From: an uncultured Alistipes sp. | GTDB taxonomy: Bacteria > Bacteroidota > Bacteroidia > Bacteroidales > Rikenellaceae | DNA: 64,000 bases | Direction: 5' to 3' | NCBI GenBank assembly: GCA_944326035.1 | Contig: CALVCS010000004.1 | Location: 62,001-126,000 of the forward strand | In this document: one piece after another, positions 26,977 through 36,160 of the stretch | Layout of the letters: every line of letters begins with the position of its first letter | Numbering within the stretch: the stretch's first letter is position 1 | Made by a program: the position numbers and the translations under genes | The notes under the pieces: generated by a model | Seen by the model: the letters and a program-made list of their open reading frames with translations, nothing else | Database searches by the model: none | Told to the model about the DNA's origin: nothing

Positions 26977-27006
26977 GAAGGTCTGCAAATGCAGACCTTC
27001 TTTTTT
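26977..27006 (+). terminator. Terminator of the rnf operon
   Basis: 10-bp perfect stem GAAGGTCTGC (26977-26986) with 26991-27000, loop AAAT, then T6. Confidence 0.92.
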
Positions 27007-27169
27007 ATGTCTCTTCTCACAGAGGCGGACACAGACTGATCTCTGACACTGACTCAGACGCTGCGGTTTTCAGTGCAACGAATTGAAAATAAACCCCTCT
27101 CCCGCCATAAAATCTCCTCCGAGTCCGTTTTTCTCGGGATCCGAAGAGGGTATTTCGGAGCGAAAAAGT

Positions 27170-27177
27170 TATCTTTG
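27170..27177 (+). promoter_or_regulatory. Promoter -7 box (TATCTTTG) of the outer-membrane protein gene
   Basis: Exact consensus 80 bases before the ATG at 27258. The 302 bases between rnfA and this gene hold only the rnf terminator and this promoter. Confidence 0.6.
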
Positions 27178-27257
27178 TTTGGGGAAGTCGGGGGAAGAGA
27201 CACCCGGCATCCACCTTCTTTGCAAGCCGGATTTGCGTGGCTTCTACGACGTACATT

Positions 27258-29096
27258 ATGAAAGGTGGCTGGCTCACGATATTGGCGATCATCGCCGCAT
27301 TTTCATCCCAGGCTCAGGGCATCGCTCCGACTGAACCTGCTCCGCCACGTACCCTCCGCCGATTCCCCAGTGGGGGAGGATCGGGCCGTTTCAGCTCCGA
27401 CACCATTCAATTCAAACAACTGTTCCCCGAAAATCCGGAATCAGGCAAATTATCCCAATGGCTACGTAGCACCTTGACCCGACGACGAAACGCTGCCTCC
27501 GAACGCGAGCTCATGCGTCGGGAAAACGAATATTACGATCGTTTCGAAGGACGTACCATCGGAAATATCCATATTTTTCGGAATAATGTGTTTGACGGAG
27601 AGGGAAAACTACGCTGGCCCGAACGGGTCGCCAATGCCACCCATGTCGTCACCAAAGAGAAACCCATTCGACGCGATCTGCTCTTCGAATCTGGCGATAC
27701 CATCAATTCCATGTTGATGATGAGTAACCGACGGTTAATTCGTTCCCGGAATTATATCGCCGACGTCAACATCCTGATTGTCCCGCAAGAGATCGATTCG
27801 ACCATCGTTGATGTGTATGTCATTACGCGGGATAAATGGTCCATCAGTGCCGATGCCAGTTTCGGCGGGGATGGCAAATCGTTTATCGAACTGTATGACA
27901 ACAACATCTTCGGATGGGGGAACAAATTGAGCATCACGACTTCATTTGACTGGAAACACCGTTTCGATTACGGCGGGAATGGGTTCGAATATGAAATTCC
28001 CAACATTGCAGGCAGTTTTTTCAGCGGGCGTTTGGTCGCGCGGAAGCATTTCGATATCTCTGAGTACGGGATGGAAATCAACAAGGAGTTCATCCGACCG
28101 ACCGATTATGCGGTCGGCCTCTCCATCCTGCGCAAACGGGAGCGAATCCACATGTATGCCCAGGATACAACCATCAAAACGACCTGGCAGGCGATTGATT
28201 TTTGGGGGGGGCGATCGCTCTATATCCCTGCCTGGAAAAGCAGTCTCTATTTCAGTGGCCGGGTTTCCTACCTGGATTATCTGGAGCGCCCTCCCGTGAG
28301 TAAATATCTGAATCCCTATTTCCACAACGAAACGCTGTTATTGACCGAGATCGGGATCTACAAGGAGCGATTTCGGACAACGAATCGGATCTATGGATAT
28401 GGGATCAACGAATATGTGGCCCATGGGTACAAACTGGGCCTGAATACCGGATACAGCTGGGGCGAGTTCGGCAATCGTTGGTATCTCGGGTTAAATGTGG
28501 CGGGAGGGACCTTTACCCGACTCGGTTATTTTGGCGGCTCGATCGGTTTGGGCAGCTACCTCAATCATCACGACGGGAAATTCTATCGCTCCGCCTTGGT
28601 GTCCGAATTTCGTTATTTCAGCAATTTGCAAGGAGAACGGCGCTATCCGGTCCGACAATTCGTCACGATCGGCATTACCCGGGGATGGAATCGTCTGGAG
28701 GGCTATCAAGAGGTGATCGGATTTACCGACGACATGCAATTACGAGCCCTGAATCGGCGAGTCTTTGGCCAGAACCGCCTCCTGATGAACACGGAAACGG
28801 TAGTCTTTACGCCTTGGCATATCTACGAGTTTCGGTTTGCCCTGTTCGGTTTTTTGGATATGGGGCTGATCGGAAATTACGGCAACTTCTTTAAAAATGA
28901 CTTTTACAGCACCATTGGATTGGGGGTCAGAATCAAGAACGAACACCTGATATTCAATACGATATCGATCCGTTTAGGAGTTGCTTTAGGAAAGAACGGC
29001 TTGGTGGAGAGTCAATATTTCCGCATCGACAACAGCGAACTAATGGCCTTAATGCGTTTTATTCCGCAAAAGCCCATTGTCATTCCTTATCAATAG
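27258..29096 (+). CDS. Outer-membrane beta-barrel protein, Omp85/BamA-like
   Basis: 612 aa from the ATG at 27258, with a signal peptide ending near SSQAQG (about residue 20). Residues about 95-180 look like one POTRA-type domain (TIGNIHIFRNNVFDG ... SRNYIADVNILIVPQEIDSTIVDVYVITRDKW); the rest is rich in alternating aromatic strands typical of a 16-stranded barrel. It could be a substrate-specific Omp85 relative that inserts or secretes one partner. It is not BamA itself, which has five POTRA domains. Cargo unknown; no partner lies beside it. Confidence 0.75.
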   Translation: MKGGWLTILAIIAAFSSQAQGIAPTEPAPPRTLRRFPSGGGSGRFSSDTIQFKQLFPENPESGKLSQWLRSTLTRRRNAASERELMRRENEYYDRFEGRTIGNIHIFRNNVFDGEGKLRWPERVANATHVVTKEKPIRRDLLFESGDTINSMLMMSNRRLIRSRNYIADVNILIVPQEIDSTIVDVYVITRDKWSISADASFGGDGKSFIELYDNNIFGWGNKLSITTSFDWKHRFDYGGNGFEYEIPNIAGSFFSGRLVARKHFDISEYGMEINKEFIRPTDYAVGLSILRKRERIHMYAQDTTIKTTWQAIDFWGGRSLYIPAWKSSLYFSGRVSYLDYLERPPVSKYLNPYFHNETLLLTEIGIYKERFRTTNRIYGYGINEYVAHGYKLGLNTGYSWGEFGNRWYLGLNVAGGTFTRLGYFGGSIGLGSYLNHHDGKFYRSALVSEFRYFSNLQGERRYPVRQFVTIGITRGWNRLEGYQEVIGFTDDMQLRALNRRVFGQNRLLMNTETVVFTPWHIYEFRFALFGFLDMGLIGNYGNFFKNDFYSTIGLGVRIKNEHLIFNTISIRLGVALGKNGLVESQYFRIDNSELMALMRFIPQKPIVIPYQ

Positions 29097-29185
29097 TCTG
29101 AAGAGACTTATGCCGAGCTTCGATGACGACCCACGACTCGAGCCTCAAAATTCCGGTTCCAGCCTCTGAGGGCACCGACCAAGAA

Positions 29186-29989
29186 TTAGGCCAACAAAAT
29201 CAGGCTAATCGCCATGACGACCATCCCGGTCAATAACCCATAGATCGAAATGTGGTGTTCACCATAGGCTTCGGCGGCGGGCAATAGTTCATCCAACGAG
29301 ATGAACACCATAATCCCGGCCACTGCGGCAAAGACACTATGGAGCAGGATCGGCGTCAGGAAAGGCGTTAAAATCAGATAAGCCGTCAACGCTCCCACCG
29401 GTTCGGCCAATCCGGAGAGGAAAGAGTACCAGAAAGCCTTCCGTTTGCTACCGGTGGCAAAATAGATCGGCACCGACACCGCAATGCCTTCCGGAATATT
29501 GTGAATGGCAATGGCCAGGGCAATGGCCACCCCCAAGCCCGGTGAATTCACCGAAGCCATAAACGTCGCAATCCCCTCCGGGAAGTTATGAACGGCGATA
29601 ATAATGGCCGTCAACAATCCGGTACGCATCAACTTTCCGCGATCGTGAGGCGGATGCTGCATGCTTTCCACACTTTTGACTTCATGTGGATTCTCTTTCG
29701 AGGGGACTAGCTTATCGATCAGGGCGGCAATCAGAATGCCCCCGAAAAAAGAGGCGGCGCACACCAGTTTCCCGGTCTGATTTCCCAACAGCGCCGTCAA
29801 TTCGATTTGGGCTCCGTGCAGTAACTCCACAAAGGAGACATAAATCATCACCCCGGCTGATACCCCCAACGAAAAAGAGAGGAATTTTTTGTCGGTATGT
29901 TTGGCAAAAAACGCAATTGCGCTGCCGATCCCGGTGGCCAAACCGGCCATCAGGGTCAGCAAAAACGCATAGAGGATTGTGGCGGACAT
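29186..29989 (-). CDS. zupT: ZIP-family divalent metal transporter
   Basis: 267 aa from the ATG at 29989, with about eight transmembrane helices. The two ZIP metal-site motifs HNFPEG and HNIPEG are present in helices 4 and 5, with a histidine-bearing loop (HPPHD) before them. Imports zinc and probably iron or manganese. An in-frame TTG three codons upstream is less likely as the start. It follows purE by 25 bases on the same strand and may be co-transcribed. Confidence 0.93.
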   Translation of the reverse strand: MSATILYAFLLTLMAGLATGIGSAIAFFAKHTDKKFLSFSLGVSAGVMIYVSFVELLHGAQIELTALLGNQTGKLVCAASFFGGILIAALIDKLVPSKENPHEVKSVESMQHPPHDRGKLMRTGLLTAIIIAVHNFPEGIATFMASVNSPGLGVAIALAIAIHNIPEGIAVSVPIYFATGSKRKAFWYSFLSGLAEPVGALTAYLILTPFLTPILLHSVFAAVAGIMVFISLDELLPAAEAYGEHHISIYGLLTGMVVMAISLILLA

Positions 29990-30014
29990 AGGCGCCAAGG
30001 ATTAGACGGTGAAA

Positions 30015-30527
30015 CTAATTGGTTTTGAACGGCATTTTGATGTCGGCCAATTCCCGATTCGCCTTTTCAATTTTTCCGGCCAATTCCTTTTTGAATTTGA
30101 GGATACGTTCGGTAGCCGCTTCATCGCCCGAAGCCATGATTTGAGCCGCCAAAATCGCCCCGTTACGGGCACCATCCAAGGCCATCGTCGCTACCGGAAT
30201 CCCCGACGGCATCTGCAGAATCGACAGAATGCTATCCCAACCATCGATCGAATTGGAGGATTTGATGGGAATACCGATAACGGGTAGGGGTGTCAGAGCC
30301 GCGATAATCCCCGGCAGATGAGCCGCGCCTCCCGCGCCGGCAATAATCACACGAATCCCCCGTTTATGGGCATTTTTTGCGAAATCGACCACCAATTCGG
30401 GTACCCGATGGGCCGAAAGAGCGTTGATTTCGTAGGGAATTTCCATTTCATCGAGAAATTTGGCAGCGGCTTCCATCACCTTCAGATCGGAGGTGCTGCC
30501 CATGATGATGCTGACTTTGGGTGTCAT
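30015..30527 (-). CDS. purE: N5-carboxyaminoimidazole ribonucleotide mutase
   Basis: Purine biosynthesis: converts N5-CAIR to CAIR. 170 aa with the conserved IMGSTSDLKVM start, SAHRVPE (catalytic His) and AGAGGAAHLPGI. No purK lies next to it in this window. Divergent from hpt, a purine salvage gene, 68 bases away, so synthesis and salvage genes share an intergenic region. Confidence 0.97.
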   Translation of the reverse strand: MTPKVSIIMGSTSDLKVMEAAAKFLDEMEIPYEINALSAHRVPELVVDFAKNAHKRGIRVIIAGAGGAAHLPGIIAALTPLPVIGIPIKSSNSIDGWDSILSILQMPSGIPVATMALDGARNGAILAAQIMASGDEAATERILKFKKELAGKIEKANRELADIKMPFKTN

Positions 30528-30564
30528 AATGCAGCGAGAATTTTATTATTGAAGAATTAATCTA

Positions 30565-30572
30565 TACTTTTG
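30565..30572 (+). promoter_or_regulatory. Promoter -7 box (TACTTTTG) of hpt-queE
   Basis: Exact TAnnTTTG match, 24 bases before the hpt start codon, implying a very short leader. Confidence 0.6.
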
Positions 30573-30595
30573 CAAAGATAACGAAAAACCTGGCA

Positions 30596-31168
30596 ATGAA
30601 AACGATTTCCGAAACAAATGACACCCGTAATACGGTCGTCCAACTGGCCGACAAAACGTTCCGTCCGTTGATCCCCTATGAAAAAGTGATGGATGCCATC
30701 GAACGAGTCGCCCAGCATATCAATCAGGATTATCGCGACAAGGAACTGCCTCTGTTTCTGGGCGTACTGAACGGCTCGTTCATGTTCATGGCCGAATTGG
30801 TACAACGGATCGAGTGGGTGTGCGAAACCTCCTTTGTCAAAATCGCCTCCTACCGCGGGACCTCTTCCAGCGGTCGAGTACAGGAGCTCATCGGACTGAC
30901 CAACAGCCTGCAAGGACGGCACGTCATCATTGTGGAAGATATCGTCGATACGGGTTCGAGCATCGATTACCTGATGCGTTCGCTGGCGGGGCATCAACCG
31001 GCCAGTGTGGCGGTGGCTACGCTGCTGTTCAAACCCGATGCCTATAAAATGTCCTATCCGATTACCTATCGGGCGCTGGAAATCCCCGATCGTTTTGTGG
31101 TAGGTTTCGGATTGGATTACAATCAGATGGGAAGGAACTTGAGAGGTATTTATGAACTGGCAAGATAA
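30596..31168 (+). CDS. hpt: Hypoxanthine phosphoribosyltransferase
   Basis: Purine salvage: joins hypoxanthine or guanine to PRPP. 190 aa; the PRPP-binding loop VIIVEDIVDTGSSI and the flexible-loop region SYRGTSSSG are present. Its last 17 bases overlap the start of queE in another frame, so the two are translated from one message, linking GTP-family supply with the deazaguanine pathway that starts from GTP. Confidence 0.95.
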   Translation: MKTISETNDTRNTVVQLADKTFRPLIPYEKVMDAIERVAQHINQDYRDKELPLFLGVLNGSFMFMAELVQRIEWVCETSFVKIASYRGTSSSGRVQELIGLTNSLQGRHVIIVEDIVDTGSSIDYLMRSLAGHQPASVAVATLLFKPDAYKMSYPITYRALEIPDRFVVGFGLDYNQMGRNLRGIYELAR

Positions 31169-31787
31169 CGAAGCACTGTTAGAGGGCGGCCGGAAACTGC
31201 CGCTGGTCGAAGATTTTTATACGATTCAAGGCGAGGGATTTCACAGCGGAAAACCGGCCTATTTCATTCGCTTGGGCGGCTGTGATGTGGGCTGTCGTTG
31301 GTGCGACGCCAAAATGACTTGGAATCCCCGTCATTTCCCGCCCGTTGACATCGAAACCATCGTAGAACGTGCCGCGTCCTATCCCGCTCAGGCAATGGTC
31401 ATTACCGGAGGGGAGCCCTCCTTGTATCCCTTGGGACCTCTGACTCAGGCCCTACACGAACGGGGCTTGCAAATTTTTCTGGAAACTTCGGGCGCGCACG
31501 AACTGAGCGGATCGTTCGATTGGATCTGCCTCTCTCCCAAAAAGCAGAATCCACCGGTGGAGAGTATCTTTCCCCGCGCCGATGAGCTGAAAGTCATTAT
31601 CGAATCGGAGGAGGATTTTCATTGGGCCGAAACCAATGCGGCTCGGGTAAGCGATCGGTGCATGCTCTATCTGCAACCGGAATGGAGCCGTAGCGATGCC
31701 ATCATGAGCGCGGTCGTCGAATATGCCAAAGCCCATCCTCGCTGGAACATCTCTATCCAGACCCACAAATATATGCACATTCCGTAA
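31152..31787 (+). CDS. queE: 7-carboxy-7-deazaguanine synthase
   Basis: Radical-SAM enzyme of queuosine biosynthesis: turns 6-carboxytetrahydropterin into 7-carboxy-7-deazaguanine. 211 aa; the radical-SAM cysteines are C44, C48 and C51 (CDVGCRWCD), with the family start FYTIQGEGFHSGKPAYFIRL and VITGGEPSL. The gene starts inside hpt (17-base overlap). Other queuosine genes are not in this window. Confidence 0.95.
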   Translation: MNWQDNEALLEGGRKLPLVEDFYTIQGEGFHSGKPAYFIRLGGCDVGCRWCDAKMTWNPRHFPPVDIETIVERAASYPAQAMVITGGEPSLYPLGPLTQALHERGLQIFLETSGAHELSGSFDWICLSPKKQNPPVESIFPRADELKVIIESEEDFHWAETNAARVSDRCMLYLQPEWSRSDAIMSAVVEYAKAHPRWNISIQTHKYMHIP

Positions 31788-31828
31788 ATCTTGATTTACA
31801 GACGAAAATCAATAAAGATCTCTACGGA

Positions 31829-32116
31829 TTATTTCAGTACATAGATCACTTCGCCGTCGCGTTTCATCAGATAATGTTCGCGGGCATAACGTTCCAAAAA
31901 GGCATCGTCTTTGAGCTCTTCGAGCAAGGTACTGTCTTGCGTAATTTTTTCCTGATAATAAGCTTTCTGCGCCTCCAATTCGTTCAGGTCCTGTTTCAGC
32001 CGCCAGGCTTCGATCAGGTTATTCTTATCGAATACCGCAATCAACAGCACAAAGATCACAATCGAGATCACCCACAGACGCTGATCTTTCAGTATTTTTT
32101 GCACAAACGCTTTCAC
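31829..32116 (-). CDS. FtsB/DivIC-like septum formation initiator
   Basis: 95-aa bitopic membrane protein: transmembrane helix about residues 14-30 (LWVISIVIFVLLIAVF), then a coiled coil (about 36-70) and the conserved ending YAREHYLMKRDGEVIYVL. This is the layout of FtsB/DivIC, part of the FtsQLB divisome complex. Lies 30 bases after thiD on the same strand, probably by chance of position rather than shared function. Confidence 0.88.
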   Translation of the reverse strand: MKAFVQKILKDQRLWVISIVIFVLLIAVFDKNNLIEAWRLKQDLNELEAQKAYYQEKITQDSTLLEELKDDAFLERYAREHYLMKRDGEVIYVLK

Positions 32117-32146
32117 CCTGTCGAATTTTTCGTAAAGATACGGATT

Positions 32147-32971
32147 TTATCGCTCGAAATCCCGGCGCAAACGGTAAAAATGGTCGACCGGACCATGTCC
32201 CTTACCCAACCGATAGGACTGTCCACATAGGATAGCCTTGTGAAGATAACGTTCCGCCCGATCTACCGCCTCCGGCAAAGAACAACCAGCGGCCCAGAAA
32301 GTCGCAATCGCTGAGGAGAGGGTACATCCCGTCCCATGAGTATTCGGGGTATCGATCCGATCATAACAATAAGTGTAGGTCTCCTGAGCAGTATATAAAT
32401 GATCCGTTAAACTTTCCTGCCGCAAATGTCCGGCTTTTAATAGGATAGAGGAAACTTTTTGTTTTTGCAGCGCCTCGGCTACCTGCGTAAAATCTGCCTC
32501 TGAAGTCACGGAGAGACCGGTCAGATATTCCGCCTCTGGAACATTAGGCGTTAGGAGGGAGGCCAACGGGAAAAGCTGTTGACGAATCGCTTCGACCGCC
32601 TGTGCATCGATCAGCTGATGACCGGACGTAGAGATCATCACCGGGTCGAGCACCACCTTACGGATCTGATAGCGCGTCAATAGACGAGCCACCACCTCGA
32701 CAATCTCGGCATTGGGCAACATCCCCAACTTGACAGCATCGGCTCCGATATCTTCCAGTACCGCCTCGATCTGCGCTTCGACCATCTCGGCCGGTAAGAC
32801 ATGGATTGAATTGACACCCAATGTATTCTGTGCGGTAATCGCCGTAATGGCCGTAGCGGCATATCCTCCACAAGCCGAAATCGCTTTCAGATCGGCCTGA
32901 ATACCGGCACCTCCGCCGCTATCCGATCCGGCAATCGAAAGTATACGTGGATAGGAAGTGTGTAAGATCAT
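32147..32971 (-). CDS. thiD: Hydroxymethylpyrimidine/phosphomethylpyrimidine kinase
   Basis: Thiamine biosynthesis: phosphorylates HMP to HMP-PP in two steps. 274 aa of ribokinase-like fold; the start ILSIAGSDSGGGAGIQADLKAI, the VLDPVMISTSG stretch and the anion-hole motif NTHGTGCTLSSAIA are diagnostic. It is 19 bases after thiL, so the two probably form an operon. Confidence 0.96.
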   Translation of the reverse strand: MILHTSYPRILSIAGSDSGGGAGIQADLKAISACGGYAATAITAITAQNTLGVNSIHVLPAEMVEAQIEAVLEDIGADAVKLGMLPNAEIVEVVARLLTRYQIRKVVLDPVMISTSGHQLIDAQAVEAIRQQLFPLASLLTPNVPEAEYLTGLSVTSEADFTQVAEALQKQKVSSILLKAGHLRQESLTDHLYTAQETYTYCYDRIDTPNTHGTGCTLSSAIATFWAAGCSLPEAVDRAERYLHKAILCGQSYRLGKGHGPVDHFYRLRRDFER

Positions 32972-32990
32972 TTTTCGAAATCGTTCAACG

Positions 32991-33944
32991 TTAAAAATGG
33001 GTAAACCCTTTCCAGTCAGGATGAATTTCCTGTCCTTTCTGACGCCAAATCAGCACCGGTTCACCCTCCACAATGCGGCCGATAGGATAGAGCGGGCGTC
33101 CGAAACGAGCCTCGAACTGTTGCTGCACTAAAGGAGCGTCCTGCGCCTCCACCGTACACAACAACTGATAATCTTCTCCGCCGGCAACCGCCAGTTCCAC
33201 AGGTACACGAGTCGGTATCTTCTCAACCGATACTTCAGCTTTCACCCATGAGGCTTTCAGTATATGTCGTAAATCGGACGCCAATCCATCCGACAGATCC
33301 ATCATCGCATGCACCGCAGACTGAGAGCCCAACCAAACGCCCTCTTCGACAGCGGGTTCCGGATGATGGTGTATCGGAATAAAAGGAGAATCCAATCGTC
33401 CGTCCAGCAGATCATGTAATCCTTGAGCTGAATCACCTAATCGTCCCGTAACAAACAAGATATCTCCCGGACGAGCATCCTTTCGGCACTTCAAATGAGT
33501 ATCCTCTCCCTGCCCCAAAGCTGTCACGCTGATCGACAGTCCGTCTCGCGAAGAGGTCGTATCGCCACCCAACAACGGAACATTGTAACGCACCGATAAC
33601 GCATGATAGCCCTCCAGAAAGGCTTCGATCCATCCCTCAGGCAGTCCGGCCGGCAGCGCCAAGCTGAGAAACGAAGCGCAAGGAGCCACGCCCATGGCCG
33701 CCACATCACTCAAATTGACGGCCAAGGATTTATAGCCCAAATCGAACGGGGAAATATATGCCCGTAAAAAATGCACCTCTTCGACCAACATATCGGTTGT
33801 CACCACCCAGGAACGTCCATGGCCCTGAGACAAGATCGCACAGTCATCCCCAATACCGGTCATGCCCTCATGTGTCAGATCTCCGAATTGACGACGAATC
33901 TGATCAATCAGGCCAAATTCTCCTTGTGACAACGCATCTTTCAT
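32991..33944 (-). CDS. thiL: Thiamine-monophosphate kinase
   Basis: Makes the cofactor thiamine diphosphate from thiamine monophosphate. 317 aa of PurM-like fold; GIGDDCAIL near the start, KSLAVNLSDVAAMGV and MMDLSDGLASDL are the ATP/metal-binding signatures. First gene of thiL-thiD, with a promoter box 35 bases upstream; the leader is too short for a TPP riboswitch. Confidence 0.96.
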   Translation of the reverse strand: MKDALSQGEFGLIDQIRRQFGDLTHEGMTGIGDDCAILSQGHGRSWVVTTDMLVEEVHFLRAYISPFDLGYKSLAVNLSDVAAMGVAPCASFLSLALPAGLPEGWIEAFLEGYHALSVRYNVPLLGGDTTSSRDGLSISVTALGQGEDTHLKCRKDARPGDILFVTGRLGDSAQGLHDLLDGRLDSPFIPIHHHPEPAVEEGVWLGSQSAVHAMMDLSDGLASDLRHILKASWVKAEVSVEKIPTRVPVELAVAGGEDYQLLCTVEAQDAPLVQQQFEARFGRPLYPIGRIVEGEPVLIWRQKGQEIHPDWKGFTHF

Positions 33945-33978
33945 GGACGAGGCTTTAATTATTGCTCCAGGCTCTGTA

Positions 33979-33986
33979 CAAAAATA
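33979..33986 (-). promoter_or_regulatory. Promoter -7 box (TATTTTTG) of thiL-thiD
   Basis: Exact consensus on the minus strand; the divergent aroQ box lies 14 bases away on the other strand. Confidence 0.6.
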
Positions 33987-33999
33987 GGGTAAAATTTGC

Positions 34000-34007
34000 T
34001 ATTTTTG
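34000..34007 (+). promoter_or_regulatory. Promoter -7 box (TATTTTTG) of aroQ-pyk
   Basis: Exact consensus, about 103 bases before the aroQ start. Confidence 0.6.
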
Positions 34008-34109
34008 CGTGACATTTGATTTATTGAACGGTGATTTACCCTCTCGAAACCCCGTTCCCGATCTCTGATCGAGGGGCTTCGGGAAAGCCAAAACGCTAAA
34101 TTTTGCGGC

Positions 34110-34526
34110 ATGAAACTTTTGATTGTCAACGGACCCAATCTCAACTTGCTGGGCAAGCGTGAACCCGCCATCTATGGCACCAACACCTTCGATGCCTATT
34201 TAAAAAAACTGAAAGCCGATTTCCCCGACGTTGAAATCGACTACTATCAGTCCAATAGTGAAGGGGCCCTGATTGACTGCATCCAACAGGCCGATGGGGT
34301 CTACGACGGAGTCGTTCTGAATGCCGGGGGATATACCCACACTTCAGTGGCCTTGGCGGATGCCATCGGGGCCGTACAGGTTCCGGTCGTCGAAGTGCAT
34401 ATCTCGTCTATTTTAGCGCGCGAGTCCTTCCGTCATGTGTCGATGATCGCCCCGAAATGCAAAGGATCGATCATGGGCTTTGGCTTGGACTCTTACCGAT
34501 TGGGTGTGTTGAGTTTCATGGCTTAA
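34110..34526 (+). CDS. aroQ: 3-dehydroquinate dehydratase, type II
   Basis: Third step of the shikimate pathway. 138 aa; NGPNLNLLGKREPAIYG holds the catalytic R17 and Y22, NAGGYTHTSVAL the substrate-binding Asn/His and EVHISSI the catalytic histidine. Normal length for type II (dodecameric) enzymes. Pyruvate kinase follows after 42 bases; phosphoenolpyruvate feeds the shikimate pathway, so the pairing may be more than chance. Confidence 0.97.
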   Translation: MKLLIVNGPNLNLLGKREPAIYGTNTFDAYLKKLKADFPDVEIDYYQSNSEGALIDCIQQADGVYDGVVLNAGGYTHTSVALADAIGAVQVPVVEVHISSILARESFRHVSMIAPKCKGSIMGFGLDSYRLGVLSFMA

Positions 34527-34568
34527 CCGCGGAGATCACACGAAATTATAGCGTGTAAAAAAGAAAAA

Positions 34569-36023
34569 ATGAAAAAAAGAACCAAAATCATCGCCACCAT
34601 TTCCGACATGCGATGCGAAGTGGATTTCATTCGTGCGCTGTATGAAGAGGGAATGAATGCGGTGCGTATCAATTCAGCCCACGTAACCCCGGAAAGTGCA
34701 AAGAAAATCGTAGAAAACACCCGGGCCGTATCGGATCGAATCGCGATCATTCTGGATACCAAAGGGCCGGAAATCCGGGTAACCGGCATGGCGCCGGGCT
34801 TTTCGGAGGGAATCGCGGTCGAAGAAGGCGACCTGATTACAGTACAAGGAACCAATCAGGATTTACCCTCGAGCGATCAGATGGTCTATCTGAACGATCC
34901 TTCGATCTATCAAGATGTACCGGTAGGAGCCTCCCTGCTCATCGACGATGGTGAGCTGGAATTGGCCGTTACGGATAAAAAGGAGAATACGTTAATCTGT
35001 GAAGTCCGCAACCCGGGCCGGATTAAAGCCCGTAAAAGCGTCAATGTGCCCGATGTACATATCGATCTGCCTTCCGTGACCGAACGCGACCGGATGTTCA
35101 TTAATTGGGCGATCGATATGGATATCGATTTCATTGCCCACTCGTTTGTCCGTACCAAAGAGGACGTACTGGCGGTGAAAAAGATCATTAAAGAGCGCAA
35201 CAGCAGCATTAAGATCATCTCCAAGATCGAAAACCGCGAAGGGGTGGACAACATCGATGAAATTCTCGATGAAACCTATGGCATTATGGTGGCCCGTGGC
35301 GACCTGGGCGTTGAAATCCCCGCGGCACAGATTCCCGTCACGCAACGGAAACTGGTCACAAAATGTATCGAAAGCAAAACGCCGGTGATTATCGCCACCC
35401 AGATGCTGCATACCATGATCACCCATCCGCGTCCGACCCGAGCCGAAATCAGTGACGTGGCCAATGCGATTTATCAGCGGGTCGACGCCGTGATGTTGAG
35501 CGGGGAAACAGCCAATGGGGCCTACCCGGTAGAAGCGGTACGTACCATGGCCAACGTAGCGATGGTGGTGGAACAGGATCACGACAGCCACCAACCCAAC
35601 ATCGATATGAATCTGGTACGCATCAACAACGAAATCACGGCTCAGTTGTCGCGGTCGGCCGTACGCGCCAGCCTGAATCTGCCGGTCAAGGCCATTGTCA
35701 TCGACACCCTGTCAGGACGTACCGGACGTTATATCGCCGCATTCCGCAGTTACAAACCGGTGTTTGCGGTATGTTATCGCCGTAGCGTGATGCGTTGTCT
35801 AGCCATCTCGTATGGGATTCATGCCCTGTATAGCGAACCGGCCCATAATCACGAAAGTTTCTTGCTGGGGGTCCTCGAGTATCTCGAAGGGCAACACTGG
35901 CTCTCGAAAGAGGATCTGATCGTGGTGCTTGGAGGAAGTTTCGGAGCCTCGAAAGGAGCCTCCTTCATGGAAATCGGCAGCGTAGCCAACCTGGAAACCA
36001 AAGCCAAATTACATCAAAAATAG
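34569..36023 (+). CDS. pyk: Pyruvate kinase
   Basis: Last step of glycolysis: phosphoenolpyruvate + ADP to pyruvate + ATP. 484 aa; TKIIATISDMRC at the start, LDTKGPEIR, the metal/substrate block ISKIENREGVDNIDEI, MVARGDLGVEIP and MLSGETANGAYP are all conserved. Usual length. Downstream convergent genes ptb-buk also make ATP from fermentation intermediates. Confidence 0.97.
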   Translation: MKKRTKIIATISDMRCEVDFIRALYEEGMNAVRINSAHVTPESAKKIVENTRAVSDRIAIILDTKGPEIRVTGMAPGFSEGIAVEEGDLITVQGTNQDLPSSDQMVYLNDPSIYQDVPVGASLLIDDGELELAVTDKKENTLICEVRNPGRIKARKSVNVPDVHIDLPSVTERDRMFINWAIDMDIDFIAHSFVRTKEDVLAVKKIIKERNSSIKIISKIENREGVDNIDEILDETYGIMVARGDLGVEIPAAQIPVTQRKLVTKCIESKTPVIIATQMLHTMITHPRPTRAEISDVANAIYQRVDAVMLSGETANGAYPVEAVRTMANVAMVVEQDHDSHQPNIDMNLVRINNEITAQLSRSAVRASLNLPVKAIVIDTLSGRTGRYIAAFRSYKPVFAVCYRRSVMRCLAISYGIHALYSEPAHNHESFLLGVLEYLEGQHWLSKEDLIVVLGGSFGASKGASFMEIGSVANLETKAKLHQK

Positions 36024-36047
36024 GGTTTTCCCCTCAAGGAAATGCAC

Positions 36048-36073
36048 AAACCCCACTCCCTCGAGTGGGGTTT
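36048..36073 (+). terminator. Terminator-like hairpin after pyk
   Basis: 11-bp stem AAACCCCACTC with GAGTGGGGTTT and a 4-base loop. The T-run is only three bases and part of the stem, so termination may be partial. Confidence 0.6.
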
Positions 36074-36094
36074 ATCATAGCATATCCGCCCATA

Positions 36095-36129
36095 CACAAC
36101 GAGGGCCGGGAAATCCGGCCCTCGTTGTG
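36095..36129. repeat. 15-bp inverted repeat between pyk and buk
   Basis: CACAACGAGGGCCGG (36095-36109) pairs perfectly with 36115-36129, loop GAAAT. It sits between two convergent genes but has no T-run on either strand, so a factor-independent terminator is unlikely; it could stabilise the 3' ends of both messages. Confidence 0.6.
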
Positions 36130-36160
36130 GTTTACAAAATTCGCTTACTCAACGGTCGAC

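Noticed and set aside
33945..33986. TPP riboswitch before thiL-thiD
   Set aside because: The leader is under 35 bases and no thi-box sequence is present.
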